A DNA stretch of 38,651 bases from Cyanobacteria bacterium SIG31 (GCA_015152465.1 SUTX01000019.1:1-38651), one strand, 5' to 3'; positions 17,544 to 26,993 are shown, counted from the first letter of the stretch. A program made the numbers and translations. Notes: generated by a model not told the origin, from the letters alone.

Positions 17544-19847
17544 ATGGCAGAGGCGTTTGCAGAAGAAAAAGTTACAAAAACAAAAAAAGAGAAAGCATTA
17601 GTGATAGTTGAGTCACCTGCTAAGTCTAAAACGATCAAGAAAATTTTAGGAGATGGTTTTCAGATAGAAGCAAGCTTTGGCCATGTAAGAAATCTTCCTG
17701 ATAACGTTCTCGGCTTTGATGTTCATGATGGTTTTAAACCAACATACGTTATTATTCCTGATAAAAAGAAAGTTGTTACTAAGCTTAATGAGCTAGCGAA
17801 GCGCTCTGATAAAATTTATTTAGCATCTGACCCTGACCGTGAGGGAGAAGCTATTGCATGGCACGTTAGAGAACTTTTACAAGTTCCTGATGAAAAAGTT
17901 TTTAGAATCGAGTTTAACGAAATTACTCCAAAAGCTGTTAAATACGCTGTAGAACACTACCGACAAATCGATATGGATAGAGTAAAGGCTCAGCAAACAA
18001 GGCAAATTCTTGATAAACTTGTTGGCTACAAATTGTCTCCTGTTTTATGGAAACAAATGAATAATTATCATCTTTCTGCAGGTCGTGTTCAATCAGTTGC
18101 TCTTAGGATGATTTGTGAGAGAGAAGAAGAAATTGAAGCTTTTGTTCCAAAAGAATATTGGTCAATTCACGCTTTAATGGACAAAGATGGAAAAACTTTT
18201 GAAGCTGAAGTGACAAAACATAAAGGTAAAAAGTTTGACATAAATAATGAAGATGAAGCAAATGCTATAAAAGAATATTTGCTGAATCCGACAACTGAAT
18301 TCAATGTCGAAAAAGTAACTAAAAAAGAAACAAAACGTAAACCTACAGCACCATTTATTACATCAACTTTGCAACGTGCTGCCAGTACAAAGCTTGGGTT
18401 TGGCGTTTCTAAAACAATGCAAGTCGCTCAAAAACTTTATGAAGGTATTGAAATCGACGGAACCCCAGTAGGTTTGATTACTTATATGAGAACAGACTCT
18501 GTTCGTATTTCAGACGATGCTCAGGAGATGGCAAAAGATTTTATTCTTAATAATTATGGCAAAGAATATTATCCAACTTCTGCTAATAATTATGTTAAAG
18601 GGAAACAAAATGTACAAGACGCGCACGAAGCGATTCGTCCATCATATCCTGATAAGACTCCAGAAAGCATTAAGCAATACTTAGCGCCAGATCAATATAA
18701 ATTGTACAAGCTTATTTGGGATAAATTCATGTCTTCTCAAATGGCACCTGCAACTATTGCTAATAAAACTGTAGAAATTGCTGCTGGTGATTATACACTA
18801 AGAGCTGGAACAAGCAAAATTCTTTTTGACGGGTTCTTAAAGCTATATAACGATGCAGAAGAAGACGAACAAGAAGCTGATGCAAAAATTCCGGACCTGA
18901 ATGATGGTGATAAAGTTAGTTGTAAAGAAATCACTCCAAAACAACACTTTACACAACCACCTCCAAGATATAATGAGGCGTCTTTAGTTAAAGCTCTTGA
19001 AGAACATGGAATCGGTCGTCCATCTACTTACGCAACTATAATTACAGTTATTCAGACTCGTAAATATGTTGAGAAAAAAGACAAGGCGCTAGTTCCTACA
19101 ATGTTAGGTAGAACTGTATGTAAGCAATTGGTTACACAGTTTGAAAATATTATGGATTATAAGTTTACTGCTGGCATGGAAGAAAAACTTGACCTTATAG
19201 CAGAGCAAAAACTTGTTTGGAATGTTGTATTAGAAGAATTTTACAAACCATTTATGGAAGTTGTAAACTCTGTTATGAAAAACGGTCAAAAAGTCGTTAT
19301 AGAAAGTGATAAGCTTTGTCCTAATTGTGGTCGAAAAATGCTTGTTAGAACAAGTAGATTTGGCAATCAATTCTTAGGTTGCTCAGGATATCCTGAATGT
19401 AAAACTATAATTTCTATAAACCACGCAAACGAGCTTGACTCAGAGAATGATAATGCGGAAAGTACACAAACTGTAGAAGAAAAATGCGATAAATGCGGTG
19501 GTTCAATGGTTCTTAAAACTGGACCTTATGGTAAATATGTAGAGTGTAATGAATGTAAAAACCGCAAAAAATATGTGCGTTCAACAGGAGTTAAATGTCC
19601 TAAATGTGGTGATGGTGAAATTATAGAAAAGAAATCAAAAGCAGGTAAAATTTTCTACGGTTGTAATAAGTATCCAGATTGCTCTTTTGCATTATGGGAT
19701 GAACCTACTGGTACAAATTGCCCTGAATGCGGAGAACTTCTAGTTAAAAAAGTTACTAAAAACGGAGAATTTGAATCTTGTTCAAATAGGACTTGTAATT
19801 ATCGAAAAGAAATAAAAACGGAAAACTTGGAAGTAAGTGAGGGCTAG
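17544..19847 (+). CDS. topA: DNA topoisomerase I
   Basis: Type IA topoisomerase that relaxes negative supercoils. 767 aa. The Toprim domain begins at LVIVESPAKSKTIKKIL and has SDPDREGEAIAWH. The active-site Tyr314 is in GLITYMRTDSVRIS. The C-terminus carries four CxxC...C zinc ribbons, beginning at CPNCGRK, CDKCGGS, CPKCGDG and CPECGEL. The final residues (EVSEG) and stop codon lie within a GTGAGGG hairpin that begins the following repeat, so the repeat may have supplied the end of the gene. Confidence 0.97.
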   Translation: MAEAFAEEKVTKTKKEKALVIVESPAKSKTIKKILGDGFQIEASFGHVRNLPDNVLGFDVHDGFKPTYVIIPDKKKVVTKLNELAKRSDKIYLASDPDREGEAIAWHVRELLQVPDEKVFRIEFNEITPKAVKYAVEHYRQIDMDRVKAQQTRQILDKLVGYKLSPVLWKQMNNYHLSAGRVQSVALRMICEREEEIEAFVPKEYWSIHALMDKDGKTFEAEVTKHKGKKFDINNEDEANAIKEYLLNPTTEFNVEKVTKKETKRKPTAPFITSTLQRAASTKLGFGVSKTMQVAQKLYEGIEIDGTPVGLITYMRTDSVRISDDAQEMAKDFILNNYGKEYYPTSANNYVKGKQNVQDAHEAIRPSYPDKTPESIKQYLAPDQYKLYKLIWDKFMSSQMAPATIANKTVEIAAGDYTLRAGTSKILFDGFLKLYNDAEEDEQEADAKIPDLNDGDKVSCKEITPKQHFTQPPPRYNEASLVKALEEHGIGRPSTYATIITVIQTRKYVEKKDKALVPTMLGRTVCKQLVTQFENIMDYKFTAGMEEKLDLIAEQKLVWNVVLEEFYKPFMEVVNSVMKNGQKVVIESDKLCPNCGRKMLVRTSRFGNQFLGCSGYPECKTIISINHANELDSENDNAESTQTVEEKCDKCGGSMVLKTGPYGKYVECNECKNRKKYVRSTGVKCPKCGDGEIIEKKSKAGKIFYGCNKYPDCSFALWDEPTGTNCPECGELLVKKVTKNGEFESCSNRTCNYRKEIKTENLEVSEG

Positions 19848-19880
19848 TCCCCTCACTCCAGCTCTCTTACCAAGAGGGGG
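19837..19880. repeat. GC-rich palindromic repeat between topA and alr
   Basis: GTGAGGG (19837-19843) pairs with CCCTCAC (19850-19856) across the topA stop codon. CTCTT (19864-19868) pairs with AAGAG (19872-19876). The right end, GAGGGGGTAGGTG, also supplies the ribosome site of alr. The composition contrasts with the AT-rich surroundings and resembles 1238-1257 and 21653-21679. Confidence 0.6.
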
Positions 19881-19891
19881 TAGGTGTTAAA

Positions 19892-21010
19892 ATGAAAAAT
19901 ATTAGACAAGCAAATGTTAATATTCACAAGGATGCATGGGTTGAAATAAACCTTGAATATTTGGCGCAAAATATTATCGAGATAAAAAAAACAGTCCCTA
20001 AGAACAAAAAACTTATGGCTATTGTCAAAGCAGATGCATATGGACACGGCGCACAAATGCTTGCTCAAACAATGCTTGCTTCTGGTGTAGACGCATTTGG
20101 AGTATCTTCTGTAGATGAGGGGCTTGATTTGAGGCAGGTTAAAATAAAAGCTCCGATTTTAGTTGTCGGTGCAATTCCTGTTTGGGCGGTTGAGACTGCT
20201 ACGTTAAATGATATTGCATTTTCAATATTTAACGAAACTCATTTAAAGGCTTGCAAAGAAGTTTATGAAAGAACAGGCATAAAACCAAAAGTTCATGTAA
20301 AAATTGATACCGGTATGAACAGGATCGGTGTAAGAACAGAAGAAGCTGTTGAATTTATAGAAGAAGTCCAAAAGGCTGATTATTTGAACTTCGAGGGCGT
20401 ATTTACTCACCTAGCAGCAGCTGAGGAGCTTGAACCTACTAGAGAGCAAGTCAATGCTTGGAATAAAATTATTTCACAAATTGATAAAACAGGCTTGTTA
20501 TTGCATATCCAAAATACAGCTGGAACATTTGCTTACGATATTTATTCTAATATGGTGAGAGTTGGTATTTCATTATATGGGCTTTATCCAGATTTACCTA
20601 TTGATACAAAAAAACCGAAATTAAAACAAATATTAAGCTTAAAAGCCAGAATAACCAATATCCACGAACTAAGAGCTGGCGAGGGTGTGAGTTATGGACA
20701 TACATATACAGCCTATGAATCAACCAAAGTCGCAACAATACCTATAGGCTATGCAGATGGAGTTTCAAGGCTACTTTCTAATAAAATTGAAGCTGAAGTA
20801 AACGGAGAAAAAATTCGTCAAATTGGAAATATCACCATGGATCAAATGATGTTTGATTTAGGCGATACTGATGCGCAAGTTGGTGATGTTATAACACTTT
20901 TAAACGAAGACGATTTAACTCTCGACTCTTGGGCTGAATTATTAGGAACTATAAACTACGAACTTACCTGTAGACTAAAGGTTCGTTTACCAAGAGTTTA
21001 TACAAGATAG
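19892..21010 (+). CDS. alr: Alanine racemase
   Basis: PLP enzyme that makes D-alanine for peptidoglycan. 372 aa. The PLP lysine is Lys46 in AIVKADAYGHGA. Other marks are KIDTGMNRIGV, VRVGISLYGLYP, the second catalytic Tyr in GVSYGHTY, IPIGYADGVSR and ITMDQMMFDLG. The start is placed at the ATG 8 nt after a GGTAGGTG ribosome site that belongs to the preceding repeat. It converges on recR with 9 nt between them. Confidence 0.95.
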   Translation: MKNIRQANVNIHKDAWVEINLEYLAQNIIEIKKTVPKNKKLMAIVKADAYGHGAQMLAQTMLASGVDAFGVSSVDEGLDLRQVKIKAPILVVGAIPVWAVETATLNDIAFSIFNETHLKACKEVYERTGIKPKVHVKIDTGMNRIGVRTEEAVEFIEEVQKADYLNFEGVFTHLAAAEELEPTREQVNAWNKIISQIDKTGLLLHIQNTAGTFAYDIYSNMVRVGISLYGLYPDLPIDTKKPKLKQILSLKARITNIHELRAGEGVSYGHTYTAYESTKVATIPIGYADGVSRLLSNKIEAEVNGEKIRQIGNITMDQMMFDLGDTDAQVGDVITLLNEDDLTLDSWAELLGTINYELTCRLKVRLPRVYTR

Positions 21011-21019
21011 GGTAATTTA

Positions 21020-21616
21020 TTATAATTCTCTTCTTCCCTCTATTGCACGAGCAAGAGTGACTTCATCGGCGTATTCTAAATCTGCACCGACGGGCAATCC
21101 GAAAGCTATTCTGGAAATTTTTATACCAAAAGGTTTAATTAATTTTGTTAAATACAAGCTTGTAGCTTCGCCTTCAACTGATGGTGATAGTGCAAGTATG
21201 ACTTCTTGAACTTCATCATTTGTAAGTCTTGTTAAAAGCTCTTTTATACGAATATCTTCTGCGCCAATTCCGTCCATTGGTGAAATAAGACCTTGTAAGA
21301 CGTGATAAAGTCCACGGTATTCGTTAGTTTTTTCAATTGCTATTAAATCTTTTGTTTCAGCAACAACACAAATTACTGAGCGATTTCTGTTGGTTGATTC
21401 GCAGATTTCGCAAGGGCTTTGAGTTGATATATTAAAACATACTTCGCAAGTTTTTGCGCTACGTTTTGCGTTCAAAATAGCATTAGCAAATTTTTCCACT
21501 TCGGAATATGGCATTTTAAGAATTTGAAAAGCCATCCGTTGAGCTGACTTAGGTCCAACGGATGGAAATTTCTGAAACTGTTCTATTAATGTTGCTATGC
21601 TTTTTGGATAAATCAT
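21020..21616 (-). CDS. recR: Recombination protein RecR
   Basis: Part of the RecFOR pathway that loads RecA at gaps. 198 aa. The N-terminal helix-hairpin-helix has FPSVGPKSAQRMAFQIL; the zinc site is Cys57, Cys60, Cys69 and Cys72; the Toprim domain has VICVVAETKDLIAIE and the C-terminal Walker-like ALSPSVEGEATSLYL. Third gene of yebC-ybaB-recR; ybaB-recR is a widely conserved pair. The gap before it contains a palindromic repeat, and the ribosome site is poor. Confidence 0.96.
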   Translation of the reverse strand: MIYPKSIATLIEQFQKFPSVGPKSAQRMAFQILKMPYSEVEKFANAILNAKRSAKTCEVCFNISTQSPCEICESTNRNRSVICVVAETKDLIAIEKTNEYRGLYHVLQGLISPMDGIGAEDIRIKELLTRLTNDEVQEVILALSPSVEGEATSLYLTKLIKPFGIKISRIAFGLPVGADLEYADEVTLARAIEGRREL

Positions 21617-21636
21617 CTTTTTTTATATTCTACCTT

Positions 21637-21679
21637 GAGGAGCGCCTCCTCACCCTACCCCTCTCCCGTAGGGCGAGGG
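21637..21679. repeat. GC-rich palindromic repeat between ybaB and recR
   Basis: Two adjacent dyads: GAGGAG-CGC-CTCCTC (21637-21651) and an imperfect one with CCCTAC/GTAGGG and CCCTC/GAGGG arms (21653-21679). The second shares a GAGAGGGGTAG-type core (minus strand) with the repeat before alr. It sits inside a probable operon, so it could shape the relative expression of ybaB and recR. Confidence 0.6.
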
Positions 21680-21691
21680 AATAAAAGATTT

Positions 21692-22030
21692 CTACATTGT
21701 TAAACCAGGAATGTTTACTCCGCCAGTAACAGATTTCATTTTTGATTCCATTTCTGATTTAGATTTGTCAGTTGCAACTTTCATTGCAGAAGTGATTAAA
21801 TCTTCAAGCATTTCAATATCATCAGCTGATACAGAAGATGGATTTTCTGGGTTAATAGCTTCAGCTGATAATTTAATTGATTTAAATTGACCTTTACCGT
21901 CGCAGATAACGCTAACAGAGCCATTTCCTGCAGAGCCTTCAATACTCATATTGGTTAGTTCGTTTTGAGCATCAACTAATTTTTTTTGTATATTTTGAGC
22001 TTGTTTCATCATATTCATCATGTTCATCAT
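21692..22030 (-). CDS. ybaB: YbaB/EbfC family nucleoid-associated protein
   Basis: 112-aa small DNA-binding protein. The Met-rich start is followed by MKQAQNIQKKLVDAQNEL, then GSVSVICDGKGQFKSIKLS, the family core, and a helical end. A strong AAGGAGG ribosome site lies upstream. It is placed between yebC and recR, and the pairing with recR is typical of the family. Confidence 0.92.
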   Translation of the reverse strand: MMNMMNMMKQAQNIQKKLVDAQNELTNMSIEGSAGNGSVSVICDGKGQFKSIKLSAEAINPENPSSVSADDIEMLEDLITSAMKVATDKSKSEMESKMKSVTGGVNIPGLTM

Positions 22031-22060
22031 AATTGTTGTCCTCCTTAAGAATTTATATAC

Positions 22061-22813
22061 TTATACATCTAGTTTTTCCATTAGAGCATCGTCTATATCA
22101 AAATTTGCGTAAACATTTTGCACATCATCATGCTCTTCAAGTCTGCTCAATAATCTCATAATATTTGTAGCAGTCTTTTCGTCAGTTATTTCAATAGTGT
22201 TTTGTGGAACTCTTGTAAACTCAGCACTAATTGATTTAAAGCCTGCTGTTTCAAGGCCCTCAACAACTGCTTGGAAATTCGGTACAGAAGTATAGACTTT
22301 ATATTCACCCTCTTCGTCCACAATATCTTCCGCATCAAGGTTGATTGCAGCTTCAAAAAGAGCTTCGTAATCCACTGCATCAGCACTAAAAGTAATACAG
22401 CCTTTTTTATCAAACATCCAACCTACACAGCCAGTTTCACCCAAATTGCCATTGAATTTAGTAAAGTAGCTTCTAACATCACCAGCTGTTCGGTTTTTGT
22501 TATCAGTCATAGCTTCAATAACTACAGCAACTCCGCCTGCAGCATAGCCTTCATAAATCATTTCTTCATAGTTTTCAGTGCTACCAGCTCCGCAGCCTTT
22601 TTCAATAGCTCTTTTAATGTTATCATTTGGAAGCCCACCAGCTTTAGCTTTTTCTATAGCTGTTCTTAGGCGGAAGTTTCCTGCTGGATCACCACCTCCA
22701 AGCTTTGCCGCAACAATGAGCTCTCTTGAAAATTTTTGAAACTCTGCAGCTCTTGCTGAGTCTGTTTTAGCTTTTTTATGTTTAATCGTAGACCATTTTG
22801 AGTGTCCGCTCAT
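22061..22813 (-). CDS. yebC: YebC/PmpR family regulator
   Basis: 250 aa, beginning with the family hallmark [16 protein letters not shown], then [47 protein letters not shown] and a [11 protein letters not shown] segment. Members have been reported as transcriptional regulators and, more recently, as factors easing ribosome stalling; the sequence does not tell which applies. AAAGGGGA is the ribosome site. First gene of yebC-ybaB-recR. Confidence 0.95.
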   Translation of the reverse strand: MSGHSKWSTIKHKKAKTDSARAAEFQKFSRELIVAAKLGGGDPAGNFRLRTAIEKAKAGGLPNDNIKRAIEKGCGAGSTENYEEMIYEGYAAGGVAVVIEAMTDNKNRTAGDVRSYFTKFNGNLGETGCVGWMFDKKGCITFSADAVDYEALFEAAINLDAEDIVDEEGEYKVYTSVPNFQAVVEGLETAGFKSISAEFTRVPQNTIEITDEKTATNIMRLLSRLEEHDDVQNVYANFDIDDALMEKLDV

Positions 22814-22872
22814 AAATATCCCCTTTTCTGCAAGACGGTAATATTCTACTTACCATTCCTCCCTGCCTTTCA

Positions 22873-22901
22873 ATCATACGAAAAAAATGTATAGATAGCA
22901 A
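22873..22901 (-). promoter_or_regulatory. Promoter of the yebC-ybaB-recR operon
   Basis: On the minus strand TTGCTA (22901-22896), a 17-nt spacer and TATGAT (22878-22873), about 60 nt upstream of yebC. The leader contains a small dyad, GGTAA...TTACC. Confidence 0.6.
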
Positions 22902-23014
22902 GCTTTTGGCTGTTTTTAAACAATTGTAAATATTTTGTTACAAAATAGCTAATTTTGTCAATTTTACCGATTCAGTAAACTTAAGTTTTTAGTGAAACCT
23001 ATGGAGGTAGTGTA

Positions 23015-25126
23015 GTGAAAGTTCAAAATTTGTTTAATTATCAATTGAAAACTCAAAAAAATGCAAATAATAATCCTAATTTTAAGTCATTATCTCCAGC
23101 TGCGAAGACAAAGCTTGTTGAGGTTTCATCTGGGCCAGCAAAAGAAGCATTTGTAAAGCTATCTGCTATGGCGGGGCTTACAGGTATTGTAACTTTTTTA
23201 CACTCTTGTATAGATAATGAACCTACTCAAGAAGACAAAGCTAATCTTGAGATTCTTGCGAATAATGCTAAAGAAAGAGCAAATGCTTATCTTACTAATC
23301 CTGAAACTATTGATTTGTATCTTGAAACAAGTTCTTCAGTTGATGCTACAGAAGCAAATATATGGACAAAAGGTTTGGCATCAGAGTCAAAGCCTGTAGT
23401 TATCCCTCAATATAGTACTGAATCAAGGCAAAATATTTTATCAAGCGAATATGGTGAATCATATTTAGCACAAGTTAGTAATAGAAGACTTGAGTCAATT
23501 TTGTCTCAAGCGAAAGCAATTTCAGCTAGCGGGAATTATGAAGAGTTAGCATTGTCTTTGGATAAAAATTTGTCAGGCTTGGTTAAGGAAGCTGACAAGC
23601 TAAGTAAAAATGAAAAAGTTGCTGAAATATATTCGAGAATTTCTGATATTGTAAAAATGAGTGCTATAGCTAATTTTATTGATTCAGTTCTTACCAAGAA
23701 AAATTCTGAGGCTGAAGTTGTTACAGAAGTAGAAGCCGTAGAGGAAGCGCCTATTTCCCCAGAAACTCAAGCTACTCAGTCTGATCAAGAAGAAATATTA
23801 GGCAAAGAAGAGCCTAAAACAGATATAGTAGAATCAGAGATTGCGTCAGAAGAAGCGGTTGAAACCTTTACTCAAAAAGTAGAAGAAGCTGTTGATTATT
23901 CCGCAAAAGACGAAGTTCAACTAACAGGTCCTAGCGTTTTAGGGAAAATCGACTTAGGAGATACAAAAGGCTACCTAACACGAATGCGAGAAAAAGAAGA
24001 AGCCAATATTTATAAAGAAATAGTTGAAACCGAAGCAAACAAAGAATTTGTTAAAATTTTCAGACAAGGTTTTAACCCTGATTCACATATCAAACCAGAA
24101 TTATATGGTGATAAAATCGACTTCATTCAAAAAATCTATGACACTTATAGCGGAAAAGAAAAAATGGAAAAATTTTTACTTAAGATTTTAAGTGAAGAAG
24201 ACAGTAGGAAAATAGTTAATCTTTATTATGAATTAACTAATGGAACGCCAGAAAAAATTGATTTCTTGAGTTTCCATAAAATCCAAACCAACAAACATAT
24301 CTATGGTGGAGATTTAACAAAAGAGGAATTTGACAGATTAAATGAATACAAAAACTCTAAGATAAAATATTACGGAGTACAGTTATATGACAAAGGTGCT
24401 AACAAAGTTAAAATGCCTTTTGTAATTGAAAGTTCAGATTCTCCTGACAGGCTCTCTGCAGAAGAAAAACTAAAAACCATACTTGATTGCTATCAAATAA
24501 TTTTTAATGTGCCAGATAATTCTATGATTTCTGGAGCTACTTCTGATGTTTATACAGAAGAAAATGTTAGAACTGAAATTGTAGATAGAATAGTTTATGG
24601 CAAAGAGGGGGACTATGCAAGCATTCTCGATTTTCTTGAAGTAGATGAAGGTCAAATGGAATTAATAAATGAAGAAATAAAAGACAAAGATTTAGATGAA
24701 GCTCGTATTGATTTAAACAATCTACTGAATAGCGCTTCACTCAAATTCAAAATGTATGAGCTAGTTGATATCATCAATAACAAAGCTTTTGAAGGATTAA
24801 TTGATGGCGTACACGGTAGAATGCGTTTCTTAGACAGAATTCTATTTAAAGAAGATAAAGAATTAATAGCAAAACCTAAAAAAGCTATTAAACAGGTAAC
24901 AACAAGACAAGTAAATAAATTAAAGACATTAATCGAAAATTACTCAGATATTGTAATATCAGACTATGGTGCAAAGAAAAAAGATGGAACCATAACAAAT
25001 AAAAAAGGTGCTCAGGTTGTAATTGAGCTTACTGACAGAGAATATATTTTAGGGCTAAATGCTAAAGCTCAAATACATACAATTCTTACCAAACCAAAAA
25101 CACAAACAGGACGTATTGTTAAGTAG
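23015..25126 (+). CDS. Large protein of unknown function with N-terminal NPNFKS motif
   Basis: 703 aa from a GTG start 9 nt after GGAGG. Four parts can be seen. Residues 1-30 are basic and Asn-rich and contain NPNFKSL (20-26). Residues 43-64 are a hydrophobic helix ending L-H-S-C at Cys65, reminiscent of but not matching a lipobox. Residues about 70-225 are helical, followed by a very acidic low-complexity linker (231-293). Residues about 305-700 form a charged, mostly helical domain containing FNPDSHIKPELYGDKIDF. No known family is recognised. The N-terminal F-K motif recurs in three other unknowns of this window. It is probably membrane-linked or exported, as an inference. Confidence 0.8.
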   Translation: MKVQNLFNYQLKTQKNANNNPNFKSLSPAAKTKLVEVSSGPAKEAFVKLSAMAGLTGIVTFLHSCIDNEPTQEDKANLEILANNAKERANAYLTNPETIDLYLETSSSVDATEANIWTKGLASESKPVVIPQYSTESRQNILSSEYGESYLAQVSNRRLESILSQAKAISASGNYEELALSLDKNLSGLVKEADKLSKNEKVAEIYSRISDIVKMSAIANFIDSVLTKKNSEAEVVTEVEAVEEAPISPETQATQSDQEEILGKEEPKTDIVESEIASEEAVETFTQKVEEAVDYSAKDEVQLTGPSVLGKIDLGDTKGYLTRMREKEEANIYKEIVETEANKEFVKIFRQGFNPDSHIKPELYGDKIDFIQKIYDTYSGKEKMEKFLLKILSEEDSRKIVNLYYELTNGTPEKIDFLSFHKIQTNKHIYGGDLTKEEFDRLNEYKNSKIKYYGVQLYDKGANKVKMPFVIESSDSPDRLSAEEKLKTILDCYQIIFNVPDNSMISGATSDVYTEENVRTEIVDRIVYGKEGDYASILDFLEVDEGQMELINEEIKDKDLDEARIDLNNLLNSASLKFKMYELVDIINNKAFEGLIDGVHGRMRFLDRILFKEDKELIAKPKKAIKQVTTRQVNKLKTLIENYSDIVISDYGAKKKDGTITNKKGAQVVIELTDREYILGLNAKAQIHTILTKPKTQTGRIVK

Positions 25127-25151
25127 TTTATTTCTATGATATTCTAAGGTT

Positions 25152-25835
25152 ATGGAAAATCAATTTTCAAGAACAGAAACTCTTATTGGGAAAGAAGCTT
25201 TGGCGAAACTCTCATCTTCTCGTGTTGCAATATTTGGTATCGGAGGTGTTGGGGGACATGTTGTGGAAGCTTTAGCTCGCTCTGGGGTCGGAACTTTAGA
25301 TTTGATTGATAATGATGCTGTAAGTTTGACAAATTTGAACAGACAGATAATTGCACTTCATTCTACTATTGGGCAAAATAAGGTTGAAGTCGCAAAAAAA
25401 CGTGCTTTAGACATTAATCCGAATATTAATGTTAATACATATAAAACATTTTTTAATGCTGAAGTCTCAAAAGAGTTTGATTTTTCTCAGTATGATTATG
25501 TTATAGATGCTATTGATAGTGTTTCTGGAAAGATAGAATTAGTTCAAAAATCTATTGAAGCAAATGTTCCTATAATATCTTCTATGGGTGCGGGAAATAA
25601 ATTACACCCTGAGTTATTTGAAATATCTGATATTTATAAAACATCAGTTTGTCCATTAGCTAAGGTTATGCGACAAGAATTAAAAAAGCGTGGTATAAAA
25701 AAACTAAAAGTTGTTTACTCAAAAGAGTTACCGCACAAAAATGAAGGGCAGAGATTGCCAGCAAGTATATCTTTTGTGCCGTCTGTAGCAGGTTTGATTA
25801 TTGCAGGCGTAGTGGTTAGGGATTTAATCGAATAG
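25152..25835 (+). CDS. tcdA: tRNA threonylcarbamoyladenosine dehydratase
   Basis: E1-like ThiF/MoeB-fold enzyme that cyclises t6A37 of tRNA with ATP. 227 aa. The nucleotide loop is FGIGGVGGHVVEALARSGVG, followed by LIDNDAVSLTNLNRQI, the DAIDSVSGK segment, and MGAGNKLHPELFEISDIYKT, which is typical of TcdA rather than ThiF or MoeB. It is not next to thiamine or molybdopterin genes, in keeping with this. It ends 1 nt before the convergent gene. Confidence 0.9.
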   Translation: MENQFSRTETLIGKEALAKLSSSRVAIFGIGGVGGHVVEALARSGVGTLDLIDNDAVSLTNLNRQIIALHSTIGQNKVEVAKKRALDINPNINVNTYKTFFNAEVSKEFDFSQYDYVIDAIDSVSGKIELVQKSIEANVPIISSMGAGNKLHPELFEISDIYKTSVCPLAKVMRQELKKRGIKKLKVVYSKELPHKNEGQRLPASISFVPSVAGLIIAGVVVRDLIE

Positions 25836-26993
25836 TTATCGAGTAATATGTGTAGCCTTTAATAATTTTCTAGTATTGAGAGCATCTAATATTCTAAAGT
25901 TCATTAGATTTCTGTAGTCTCTCATGCTATCTGTAAACCTAATTTTCATTCTGCTCCCAACCTTTTTTAATTTTCTTAATTCGTCATCTGGAATAAGGTT
26001 GGTACGATATTTATCTGGGTCATAAATTGGCCAAGCTATAGGTGGATAATAAGTTGAGCGACATTCATTTGTGTTCTTGTCGATTAGAACCCCTTTCATT
26101 ACCTCCATTGGCATATCATGGTATTCTTGTTCTATTTTGAAAGGTTTTAAGATGTCAGGCAAAATTAATGCTGGGTAATATGAGTATGTGTTATCAATCT
26201 CTAAATAATCAAAATATTCTATAGAAGATAATGTGAATAATTTTATTGAATTAGCGAATTCTTCAAGGATTCCGTCTTCTTTTGCAAATTGTGCTAAAAT
26301 ATCAAGGAAAGAAGCCAAGCCACAGCCTGAGTGGATATAATCAGTAATTATTACAGGTTTGCCTGTTTTCTTCGCTGCATCAACAATGTTTTGAGGAGTA
26401 CAATTGACTCTTTCTAAATAATTACGATATGCAATTCTTTCTTCTTGAGTAGGGAGTTTATCTTTTTTTAAGAATTGCTTATCGCTTAATCCTCTTCTGC
26501 TATACCAGTTTGAAGAAAAGGCAGCAAAGTCATAATCTTCAATACCGTCTTTCATCCAAATGGAAGTGTTAAGAAACCATTTTGGGCTTCTGCCAACGCA
26601 TATAATCTTATTATCTTTGTACTTGTTATAGGCTTTAGATACTTTGATGAAATCATCCATATCTTTTTCGTGGGTTAAGGGCAGTTTTGAATTAACATTT
26701 CTATTTCGGGTTATGTAAAGCTGGTCAATATCCACCAATTTATAGAAATCATCATATAGTTTTCTATGTTTTTCTATTTCTTCTTCTGGCATAGCTTTAT
26801 ATTCGTCAAATTCAATATCTTCAACAATACGAGCTTTGAATGTTGGTTGATTTATTCTAACAAAAGCTGTATATGGTACAGGCGTTATATCGTAGCTCTG
26901 TGTTTGTATGTAACCTTGAGGTCGCTCAAATGTTTTAGTTGGAGCTTTTTTAATTGTTGGTACTGCTGATTTTATTGGTAAGATTGTTAACAT
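25836..26993 (-). CDS. Unknown protein, possible phosphoribosyltransferase-like fold, QPTFKA motif
   Basis: 385 aa. The start is set at 26993 because a CAGGAG ribosome site precedes that ATG; an ATG 33 nt further upstream lacks one. The N-terminus is Pro/Thr-rich with QPTFKAR at 49-55. CVGRSPKWFL (about 132) and VIITDYIHSGCGLASF (about 214-229) look like the first strand and the PRPP loop of a phosphoribosyltransferase-like fold; the usual acidic pair is only partly kept (a single Asp), so activity is doubtful. The C-terminus is basic. An HLR1-like box lies 84 nt upstream. It is convergent with tcdA. Confidence 0.75.
   Translation of the reverse strand: MLTILPIKSAVPTIKKAPTKTFERPQGYIQTQSYDITPVPYTAFVRINQPTFKARIVEDIEFDEYKAMPEEEIEKHRKLYDDFYKLVDIDQLYITRNRNVNSKLPLTHEKDMDDFIKVSKAYNKYKDNKIICVGRSPKWFLNTSIWMKDGIEDYDFAAFSSNWYSRRGLSDKQFLKKDKLPTQEERIAYRNYLERVNCTPQNIVDAAKKTGKPVIITDYIHSGCGLASFLDILAQFAKEDGILEEFANSIKLFTLSSIEYFDYLEIDNTYSYYPALILPDILKPFKIEQEYHDMPMEVMKGVLIDKNTNECRSTYYPPIAWPIYDPDKYRTNLIPDDELRKLKKVGSRMKIRFTDSMRDYRNLMNFRILDALNTRKLLKATHITR

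Noticed and set aside
22186..22669. Open frames on both strands inside yebC
   Set aside because: Shadows of the conserved yebC frame with no independent support.
22921..22946. HLR1-like sequence upstream of the 703-aa gene and yebC (minus GTAACAAA and TTTACAAT halves)
   Set aside because: The halves are 3 nt apart instead of 2 and one also carries a mismatch; in AT-rich DNA this is too weak to count with the three better sites.
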